NCBI RefSeq assembly: GCF_001661265.1
Contig: NW_017566992.1
Coordinates: 403,514 to 467,513 of the forward strand
Reading direction: 5' to 3'
Length of the DNA: 64,000 nucleotides
DNA from: Saitoella complicata NRRL Y-17804
Taxonomy: Eukaryota; Ascomycota; Saitoellomycetes; Saitoellales; Saitoellaceae
Of the stretch, positions 52,540 to 62,100 are shown piece by piece. The position numbers were made by a program, and so were the translations under genes. The notes beneath the pieces were generated by a model. That model was not told the origin of the DNA. It did not search any database and was given only the letters and a program-made list of their open reading frames with translations. Numbering within the stretch: position 1 is the stretch's first letter; every line of letters starts with the position of its first letter.

Positions 52540-53839
52540 CTAAGCCGCCTGCGTCTCCGCCGCCCTCTTCGCAGCCTCTCTCTCCGCCTTCTTCGCCTTC
52601 AACAATTCCTTCACCCTAGCCTGGGGTGCCATCTTCGTCTCCTCACTCGCCACATTCACCTCCTCCGGCTTGGTGTGTACAACCTCCTTCACCAACGTCT
52701 CAGGCGTAGATTCCGACGACCCAACTGAACTCTCGGTCTCCATCTCCACAGGCCCCTCAAGCACAACCTCAACCTTCGGCTCTGCGATCGAAGAGGGTGG
52801 TGTGGAAGATCCATTCGTGACGAGGGAAGGAGTATAAATCTCCGGCCGTGCCTGCTCTGCCTCTTCTTTCCTCTCCACGTTTGCGACCTCCTTTTCCTTC
52901 TTCTCCTTCTCCTCCTCAGCCTCGACCTTCGATTCGTCGTGGAGCTGCTCAGCCCGTTCCTCCGCCCCAACCTCCTCACTAATTCTCTTAGAGGCCATAG
53001 AAGGCTGCCTCACCGGTCCCGTTCGCAACATCTGATGCTGAGGAACCGGCGGCGGTCCCTGGTTCTGGTTCTGATTCTGGTTCATAGACGCGGGATCACG
53101 CGGAGCACCCTGGTACTGAACAGCCTGGCCTCTTTGCGGACCCCGGTATCCAGCAACAGGCGGCGGCGGACCCATCGACACACTCGAAATCGATGGAATA
53201 GGGCTAGCGGAAGAGCTGGGAGAAGATTGTCCGTTACTGTAGGATCCAGATGGGTGGGGTGAGTGACGCGCGAATTGGCCAGAAGGGCGAGGTGACATCC
53301 GAGGCGTGCTTGATCGACGATGGGATTGTTCGAGCATTGATGGTGGGAGGTCGTTCCAGCCCTACGAAAGAGACAATTAGCATACACTCCCGTACTACCA
53401 CTCCCAGATATTAGCATACCTCAGAAGGCCGATAAGAAGCCAACGAACTCGAACTTCCATTCGCCAACAGATTCCCTCGACTCCCATTGGGGCCGGCCCC
53501 ACTCCCCGTACTCATCGTATCACTCCTTACCAACCCCGCAAGTCCATAGACCGACCCCCTCGAATTCCCCGTCCTCAGAGTCCGTCCAAGCGTATCCGCC
53601 GCCGCCTCCCTCTGCTGCTTCTCGTCAAACACCGGAATCATAGCATCATCAAACCCAGATGTACTGAGTACATGTAGGAGGTTCGGAGACTGGATATGCG
53701 AGGGAATGGAGGGATGTGAGAAGGAGGTCGTTGAGTCCGGGAAGTCTTCGCCTGTTGAGGAGTCGAAGGAGTCTCGGGCTTTGGAGGTGTGTTCTGATGA
53801 TGAGGATCGCTTAAATAATTGCTTTAGTTTGCCGAACAT
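52540..53839 (-). CDS. Disordered protein of unknown function, 413 aa
   Basis: Exons 53839-53420 and 53361-52540 (minus strand) join in phase zero across a 58-nt intron (donor GTATGC, acceptor CGTAG). The start MFGKLKQLFKRSSSSEHTSK is an amphipathic basic helix that could touch a membrane. The join gives YRPSEGWNDLPPSMLEQSHR, whose GWND(P)PP-like motif resembles a short linear motif of coat and adaptor proteins. The middle is Ser/Pro-rich with an Asn-Gln repeat. The end has a charged coiled-coil-like segment (EEEKEKKEKEVANVERKEE) and the basic tail RVKELLKAKKAEREAAKRAA. No domain recognised. Confidence 0.72.
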
Positions 53840-54268
53840 TGCCGTCGTTGCGTTTCGTTAACGCGTTGGATGTATCGGTAGAAGCGATTGAGCCGGTATA
53901 TATGCGAACAAAGAAAACGATGGACAGAAGCGAATGAATGCTGCCCTCAAGACACGGTACACGCGTCTTAACTCTAGGCGAATGCTAGAATGAATGCTGT
54001 CGTCGGACCCTTTACGCTCGGCTCGGTTCAACGCCTGTGTGTGGGAGGGTACACTCTGTCAAGTCCAAGTTCTGCGAGTGTCCCCCAATTGCAAGCTTAA
54101 AGTGGCTCGCGTTAACGTAGATCGGTTTAAGTTAGGCGTAGCCAGATTCTGCCACATACGCGACTGCACTGCAACGAAACGCACGCCAATGCTAAACTTA
54201 GAATCTGTTTGAGACGATCATGGTAAAATGCATGAACTCCATCACCCAACCCTCCCAGTACCCGTCGT
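53840..54268. other. Intergenic, 429 bp
   Basis: Between the disordered-protein gene (its upstream side) and the end of RTC4. Short open frames without support. Presumably the promoter of the disordered-protein gene. Confidence 0.45.
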
Positions 54269-55974
54269 CTAATCACTCAAAACAAAGATAGTCCTCTCCC
54301 CTTCCACCCTCTCCTCCCCCTTCGGTTTCTGCGTCTGCGTCTGCGTCCACCTCCCCTCCCCAAACTCATCATCCAACACACTCCCCGCATCATAACTCCC
54401 ATCCCCCTCTCCCTCCCCCTCCTCCTCAACAGCCATACTAACATCAAAACTCTCATCCCACTCCCCCTCCTCAATCCCATCTTTCTCCCCATGCACCAAA
54501 TCCCCAAACTCCACACTCTCCCTCATAACCTCCCTCGCCTCCTCCCACCCACACCCACACCCTCGATCTTCCATAATGAGTCGCACACCAGCTTCCGGCA
54601 CCAACACGGATTGCGTAAACAAACTCAATCCCATCGCTGCTAAATTAGGATCAGAATCGAGGGTGGACCGGATTTCGGGGGCGAGGTGGGTGAGGAGGTG
54701 AGAGGCGATTACGCGGGCGCCGTGCGGGCCGTAGTACCCTGGGAGGTTTGATTCGAAGTCGGTTGCGAGGAGGGCGAGGGATTGTTGGTTTCGTAATTTA
54801 CTTCCACTCCCCCTCCCCCTCCCTCCTTCCTGGGATGCTGGTTTTGAGGCTGTTTTGGCGTCGGACATGAATGAGGAGTATAGATTACCTGCGAGGATTG
54901 CACGGAGATCGGGAAGGAGGCGGTTGAGATTTGCGCGGAGACCGGACCAAGCAATGTGTTCGGGGTATCCTTTTTTGAGGCCGGAGGAGATGGTTGATTG
55001 TGCGCGATGGGTACGGTGGATGCGGTACATTTCCTTCACTGAGATGCCCTTCACCACTTTCGATTGGAGGTCTTCGGGGAGTTGTTCAGAGCAGAGCGGG
55101 CAGAGTTTAAGTTGGGAGGGTGAGCTTGGTGGGGGGCTGGATTTGACTTCGAGGGAGCGCTGGAAGGATGGGCCGGCTTTGGGGATGATGAGGGTTGGGA
55201 GGGGTGGGGATGGTGCTCGTGGTGGGAGTTTGAGTTTCTTTGATGGGCTCGTTGTTGTTGGGAGGTGCTTGGGAGGGATCTTTATGCCGAGGACTTGTTC
55301 GATTTGGAGTTTCCTTGGCGGGGACGCGGCTCGTGATGGGGAAGTACGTACTCGCGCGGCAATAGGGGCGTTTGTTGGGATGGAAATGGGCGTGGGCGCT
55401 GGTCGTTTTCGTTGTGGTGAGGGGAGTTTGAGTTTTGGTGTCGTACTCTTGGACGGTTCGTCCTCGTCGACATCGTCCAGGTCCTCCGCTTCCACTTGTT
55501 GTCCTATCGACCTGGCATGGGCAGCATTCAGCGCCGTTCTTGATCCGTCGGTGTGGAGGTATGTCCGCTTCGCACCGAAACCTTTGGCTTTCTGACTGCC
55601 TCTCTGGCTACCGCTCTGGCTCCACTTGGGATCCTCATCCTCCCTCTTCTCCTCAGCCGTGGCCGTTTCCACTGATGAAGTCGCTGCTGAATCACCAAGA
55701 ATATCTACACAAGTAGCATTTAGTCCCGCCCAACTGAATGTTCCGCGATTGACCACATACGTTTCATCTTATCAGCCTCACTCCACGTTCCGGGCTGTTT
55801 CTTACCACTCCTCGTCAACGCGGCATTAGCAGGCAGTAGTTTGGATTTTCGAGGATCCTGAGGGCCGTCCCGGTTGTTTAGAGGTGGAATGAAGGGTTGT
55901 CGACGGGATCGATCCATGGTGTTGTGCTGTTGAAGGTGACTCCCAGCTGGTGTAGGTATGTAATTCGGTTGCAT
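54269..55974 (-). CDS. RTC4: Restriction of telomere capping protein 4 homologue
   Basis: Exons 55974-55761 and 55704-54269 (minus strand) give 549 aa. I chose donor GTATGT (56-nt intron) over an upstream GTAAGA (101 nt) because it matches the intron sizes of the window; both keep phase. The RTC4 domain fills the second half: LCPLCSEQLPEDLQSK, KKGYPEHIAWSGL, GYYGPHGARVIASHLL, QSVLVPEAGVRLIMED. The N-terminal half is Pro/Lys-rich and disordered, and the end is very acidic. In yeast, RTC4 was found as a suppressor of cdc13-1 telomere defects; its mechanism is not known. An inner ATG at 55917 is an alternative start. Confidence 0.87.
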
Positions 55975-56055
55975 GGCGGTGCATCGCGGTACATCGAGGT
56001 GCCGCAGGACTGAACCCCCCGTGGGAACTCGGAAGCGGCGACTTCAGTTCTGTTA

Positions 56056-56095
56056 TATAGACCTTGTATAGACCTTGTATAGACCTTGTATAGAC
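56056..56095. repeat. Short tandem repeat, TATAGACCTTG x 3.6
   Basis: Three perfect 11-bp units plus seven bases, just downstream of the allantoicase stop and near the RTC4 start. Confidence 0.95.
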
Positions 56096-56122
56096 ATATC
56101 TACTTCTCTGCCCCCGACCTCA

Positions 56123-57260
56123 CTACATGCTCCTCCTCCCGTAAACCCGAAACCGCTTCACCCCCCCATCCGGCACAATAACCAACTTGACATGCGTATA
56201 CCCCACCCCCTCCACACTTCTCAACTCATCCCCAAATACATGCTGCTTATCCGCACTCAGTTTCTGTTTCCCCAAAACCTCAATCCATTCCGTGTCTTCG
56301 GCGGGTATGACGTGAGGGGAGGAACAAGCGAGGATATACGCTGCTTGTGGGAAGTTACCACGGAAATGGGCGGTATCGATTTCGATCGAGTCAATTTCGG
56401 CGGTGTGACCGAGTTTGACGATGACCCAGTCTACGTGCTCCGCGCCTCTCGACCGCTTCGTCTCCCACCCATCACCCATGTCTTTACCACGACCGGGTAA
56501 CAGCAAATTTTCTTTTCTGCCGAAATGCTGGTCAGAGCACGAGACTGCGAGACCACCGTATGAGACGTGCGCGAGGTCAATGATACTCGCAAAGTCCTCA
56601 GGAAAAACGGGGATAGGCGACCCGTAAAGCCGGAACCGCGCGATACCGCCATCGGGGTGTTGATGCAATCTGACATGGGTAAACGCCTCCCTCGGTGGAT
56701 CCACTAACTTCAACAAATGCCTCGTGGACGGTTCACATTCAATTTCGTCAAGAATTGGACTCCAGACCGTGGAGTCCCCGGGAACGGGATCAGTCCCGAG
56801 AGGGAGAGAACAGCCTTCGATCGAGACGGCGGGGGCTTGGTTTCCGGAGAAATAGGCTGTGTCGATTTCGGTGCCTGTCACGAGGCCGGAGGAGACGCCG
56901 AGGCGGATTATGACCCAGTCTGTTGGGTTTGGGTTGTGTCTGTCCAGATCTTGTTAGCCCATGTGGCAGATCTGCAAAAGAAGTGGACTACCTGCGGGTT
57001 TCCCAGCCGTCGAACCAGGCTCCTGTCTGTTTGCAGACTGTTAGCCACTGTTGTGAGCAACATTCGAGAACTCAGCAAACCTCGACATAGTATCCGGCAC
57101 GTCTGATAGGGGGGTGAGATTGGATCAGGTTCTCGGCGGCGGCGAAGAACTCGTCGGAGAAAGCGATGATCTTACCGCCAAGGGGGGCGGAGATGAGGTC
57201 GATGTTTGTTGGACCGAAGGCTTGATCGTACTTTTCGATGGGGATTCGTTCGGCTGCCAT
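56123..57260 (-). CDS. DAL2: Allantoicase
   Basis: Three exons on the minus strand (57260-57081, 57026-56992, 56939-56123) give 343 aa. The introns are 54 and 52 nt; the middle exon is only 35 nt. Splicing rebuilds GAWFDGWETRRHNPNPTDWV, a hallmark of the family. Two similar allantoicase repeats follow one another; the second begins near FASIIDLAHVSYGGLAVSCS and contains GDGWETKRSRG and DWVIVKLG. The enzyme splits allantoate to ureidoglycolate and urea, letting the fungus use purines as nitrogen. Fungal homologues are under nitrogen-catabolite control. No GATA cluster was scored here. Divergent from the METTL4-like gene. Confidence 0.95.
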
Positions 57261-57434
57261 TGTCAATTGGGTGTTACTGGGGAAGAGGAGGAAGGGGGAT
57301 GGAGGTGCTGATGTACATAAGGACCCCGCGCTCGGGTATGACACGCTAGGGTCGGCCCGGGGTTAAATAGAGTTATGCCCAAAAGCAGGAACCCCCCAAA
57401 ATTATCGAGTAACCGTAATGTCATCTCAATCTTC
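57261..57434. promoter_or_regulatory. Bidirectional promoter of allantoicase and METTL4-like gene
   Basis: 174 bp between the two start codons chosen here; less if the METTL4-like gene starts at 57375. No TATA box evident. Confidence 0.5.
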
Positions 57435-58735
57435 ATGAGTGAGCTGATCTATCAAACGCCGTCAGGGGCTGCGGTGGTGATCGATATACCCGCGACCTTG
57501 TCGTTCGAGGAGGGAGTGAGGCCGGTGAGTTGTGAGCCGTTGAGGGAGCCATACGCGTTGCCCGAGCCGAAGAATGGGGCGGAGTTGAGACAAACGAGGG
57601 AGTTGGAGACGGTGCATGAGCGATTGGCTCCTTTCCTCAAGAAGGGATTGGAGGAGTTGAGGGGGGTGGTGGGGGAGGGGGAGTGGTGTCTCGAGAGGAC
57701 GGTGCGGGATCTGAGCAAGGAGGATAAGGGATTGGTACAATGGCAGGATATGATGGAGTCGATGCGGGGGTTTGGAGCTTACGATGATCAGACGTTGGTG
57801 GATCTGACCGGTAAGTCGCGTACGGAGGTGTCGTTGCTGGTCATGACTGAACCATAACAGAGCAGGCTGAAGACACAATATACGACTTGTCTGACATCTA
57901 CGGGCGAATGGTCACTAATTCCTCCCCCCATACACGCCTTCTTCGCATTCGACAGCCGTCGTCAGAGGTACACGATTACCACATGCCCCGGGGATGTTCG
58001 TTCTTCATATCACCCTTTGAGACCTCAATCGAGCACTTCTCGAACACCACCGCAACATTGGCAGGCTACGATCTCATCATCATGGATCCGCCATGGCCAA
58101 ACAGGTCCGTCAAGCGCGGTACGAAGAACTACGCCCAAATCGACATTGCCTCACTCCTCGACATCCCCGCTGGCCGGTGGTTACGGGATGAAGACAGTGT
58201 CGTCGGCGTCTGGGTTACGAATAAAGTCAAGTACAGAAATTTCGTGGAGGAGGAGCTCTTTGATAGATGGGGAATGAGGAAGGTCGGGGAGGTGGTGTGG
58301 GTAAAGGTCACGGAGGGAGGTGAACCCATGTTTGATATGGATAGTAGGATGAGGAAGCCGTATGAGTGCTTGATTCTAGGACGACTAGAACGTGCGAGAA
58401 CGAGTAGGCAAAAACGAATGAAGATGGACAGAGCCAATGAGGGATCAAGAAGAGATGATGACGCCGGAGGAGCCATCGGGATCAAAGTCATCGCCGCCGT
58501 ACCTGACGCACACTCTCGAAAGCCCAACGTCTCAACCGTCCTCTCCCAGCACCTGCCGATCACACCTACCGCATGCGAGCTTTTCGCCAGAAATCTCCTC
58601 CCGAACTATGTCAGCTTCGCCAACGAACCTCTCAAATTCATGCGAACGGATGAATGGGGAACATGTCGAAAACGATTGGCACGGGAAGGGGCAGCAGGCA
58701 CGAGAAGGGAGGCGTTTTTTTTAGCTTTGCAGTAA
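57435..58735 (+). CDS. MT-A70 family methyltransferase, METTL4-like
   Basis: Exons 57435-57810 and 57861-58735 give 416 aa. The 50-nt intron has donor GTAAGT and acceptor AACAG, and the join gives VDLTEQAEDTIYDLSDIYGR. The catalytic motif DPPW lies at 201-204 (YDLIIMDPPWPNRSVKR). WVTNKVKYRNFVEEELF and the C-terminal CELFARNLLPNYVSFANEP with LKF match METTL4 rather than METTL3/IME4. METTL4 uses S-adenosylmethionine to methylate N6 of adenine, best shown for 2'-O-methyladenosine in U2 snRNA; DNA as substrate is debated. The N-terminal ~130 residues are not recognised. An ATG at 57375 would add 20 residues. Confidence 0.88.
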
Positions 58736-59141
58736 GATCCGCGGATGCTGGGAAACCTTATCAGATGAGATTAATGAGATGGGAAGATTTTCCGCTTCCT
58801 CGGTGTTTGAGTGGACGTAGATGAACGAGGAGGAGCAGCGCACGAAAAAGCTTCGAGGAATAAGTTTTTTTAGGCGTTTGAAGAGTCATGAACTCGCCTT
58901 CGAGGCTCATCCCCGTGAATCATATTCCATGGAATATCTTAGCCTCATCTGCCTTATGCACCTTATTGCGGCTCAGTTACTGCGCCCACTGGGACCCCGG
59001 GCGAAATTTATGGTTGCGCGGCCGCACATTACGTTCTTCTCCTCTCCTCAGACTTCTGTCTGAGGAAATCTCGGCAGCCCTTCTCCTATATCTCGAACCT
59101 ACGACTCTCCTCGCTCAGATCCTAAAGAAAAGAATAGAAGA
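58736..59141. promoter_or_regulatory. URA2 upstream region
   Basis: 406 bp between the METTL4-like stop and the URA2 ATG. The last ~80 bp are pyrimidine-rich, as in highly expressed fungal genes. Confidence 0.5.
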
Positions 59142-62100
59142 ATGGCTGCTCAGGGTTCTACGGGCGTTCCCTCGCCGTTGATGAGCCCTACTTCGCCTGT
59201 TATGATGAGCTCTGCTTTCCCGGTTGCTCCGCTTACGCCTGAGCAACCTCACCGCTCCGATGCGCCGAAGATGCAGAGTCAGAAGTGGCCTGCGCCGCCT
59301 GCTACGGCTGCTTGCCTCAAGATGTTGGTGGATGGCGACCACACGAACCTCGGGCCTGAGCCTCCCAAGGTTTGCCTCGATCTCGCTGATGGATCGAGCT
59401 ACACTGGATACTCTTTCGGTGCCGACAAGACTGTTGCCGGAGAGTTGGTTTTCCAGACCGGTATGGTCGGTTACCCCGAGTCCATCACTGATCCGTCCTA
59501 CCGTGGACAGATCCTCGTGATCACTTTCCCTTTGGTCGGAAACTACGGTGTTCCTTCCCGCGAGACCTACGATGCTCTCCTCGACACTCTTCCTGCCCAC
59601 TTTGAGGCTTTGGAGATCCATGTCGCTGCTCTTGTTGTGTCCTCCTACTACGAGGACTTTTCTCACTACCTCGCCTCCTCGTCTCTCGGCGACTGGTTGA
59701 AGGAGCAGGGTGTCCCCGCTATCTACGGTGTTGACACTCGTGCCCTCACCAAGAAGATCCGTACCCAGGGTGTCATGATGGGTCGTTTGTTGCAGGCCAA
59801 CAAGGGTGAGAAGGTCATTCCTGCCGAGTACGCCGGTAAGGAGTCCGAGGCCTGGAGGTCCGAGTTCGAGTACATCCCCTTCTCCGACCCCAACACCGGT
59901 AACTTGGTTGCCGATGTCTCTGTCAAGGAGACTCGTCTTTACAAGCCTGACCCCGCTACCGCGTTGAAGCACCCCTCCGGACGCACTCTTCGTGTCTTGT
60001 GTGTTGATGTCGGTATGAAGTACAACCAGATCAGGTGCTTCGTTCACCGTGGTGTCGAGTTGAAGGTCGTCCCATGGAACGCTGACTTCAACAACGAGTC
60101 TGAGCCTTACGATGGTTTCTTCATCTCCAACGGTCCTGGTGACCCGGCTGTCATGAAGGAGACTGTTGAGCATATCCGTACTGCTATGGAGGCCAAGCGC
60201 GTCCCCATGTTCGGTATCTGTTTGGGACATCAGCTCATGTCCCGTGCCGCTGGCGCTGAGACCGTCAAGCTCAAGTTCGGTAACCGTGGTCACAACATCC
60301 CCTGTACCAACTTGTTGAACGGACGTTGTTACATTACTTCCCAGAACCACGGTTACGCCGTCGATGCTGAGACTCTTCCCGCTCCCTGGAAGCCTCTCTT
60401 CATTAACGCCAACGATGGCTCCAACGAGGGTGTTTACAACACCGAGCTCCCTTACTTCTCTGTTCAGTTCCACCCCGAGTCCACTCCTGGACCCCGTGAC
60501 ACCGAGTTCTTGTTCGATGTCTTCATTAACTCGGTCGTCGAGTCCGCTGCTTCTGGCAAGCTCGTCCAGATGAAGATGCCCGGTGGCACCATCGAGGAGA
60601 ACGTTGCCAAGTATCCTCGTGTTCACCCCAAGAAGGTCCTCGTTCTCGGATCTGGAGGCTTGTCTATTGGTCAGGCCGGTGAGTTCGATTACTCCGGTTC
60701 CCAGGCTATCAAGGCTTTGAAGGAGGAGGGTATCTACACCATTCTTATCAACCCCAACATTGCCACCATTCAGACCTCCAAGGGTCTTGCGGACAAGGTT
60801 TACTTCTTGCCCGTAACCCCCGACTACGTCCGTAAGGTCATCAAGCACGAGCGTCCTGACGCCATCTACTGTACCTTCGGTGGACAGACCGCTTTGTCTG
60901 TCGGTATTGCCCTCAAGGACGAGTTCGAGGGTCTCGGTGTGAAGGTTTTGGGTACCCCTATCCAGACTGTCATCGTCACTGAGGACCGTGAGCTCTTCGC
61001 CAACGCTTTGGCTGAGATCAACGAGAAGTGCGCTCAGTCTGAGGCTTGTAACACCACCGAGGAGGCTATCTCCGCTGCCAACAACATCGGTTACCCTCTT
61101 ATTATCCGTGCCGCCTACGCTCTTGGTGGTCTTGGTTCCGGTTTCGCCGATAACGAGCAGGAGTTGGTCGAACTTTGCGCTAAGGCTTTCGCCAACTCTC
61201 CTCAGGTCTTGGTTGAGAAGTCCATGAAGGGATGGAAGGAGATTGAGTACGAAGTCGTCCGTGACTGCAGGGACAACTGCATTACAGTTTGTAACATGGA
61301 GAACTTCGACCCTCTCGGTATTCACACTGGTGACTCCATTGTCGTCGCTCCTTCTCAGACCCTGTCTGACGATGACTACAACATGTTGCGTGACACCGCT
61401 ACCTCCGTTATTCGTCACCTCGGAGTTGTCGGAGAGTGTAACATTCAGTACGCCTTGAACCCTGTCTCTAAGGAGTACTGCATTATCGAGGTTAACGCCC
61501 GTTTGTCTCGTTCCTCCGCTCTTGCCTCCAAGGCCACTGGTTATCCCTTGGCTTTCGTCGCTGCTAAGTTGGGTCTCGGTATCCCCTTGAACGAAGTCAA
61601 GAACTCCGTCACCAAGGTCACTGTTTCCTGTTTCGAGCCTTCCCTCGACTACTGTGTCGTCAAGATGCCCCGTTGGGACTTGAAGAAGTTCACCCGTGTT
61701 TCTACCCAGCTCTCTTCTGCCATGAAGTCTGTTGGTGAGGTCATGTCCATCGGTCGTACCTTCGAGGAAGCCATGCAGAAGGCTATCCGTGCCGTCGACT
61801 ACTCCAACCCTGGATTCACTGAGACTCCCGCGTTCTTCAAGATCGACCAGGAATTGCAGTTCCCTTCGGACCAGCGTTTGTTCGCTGTTGCCAACGCCAT
61901 GCACGCTGGCTACACTGTCGACCGCATCTGGGAGTTGACTCGCATTGACAAGTGGTTCTTGAACCGTTTGATGTCTCTCGTCACTCTCGAGAAGACTGTC
62001 CGCAGCAAGTACAACTTCACCAACGTGCCCTTGTCCTACATCCGTCGCGCTAAGCAGATGGGTTTCTCCGACAAGCAGCTTGCTTCCATGCTTAACTCCA

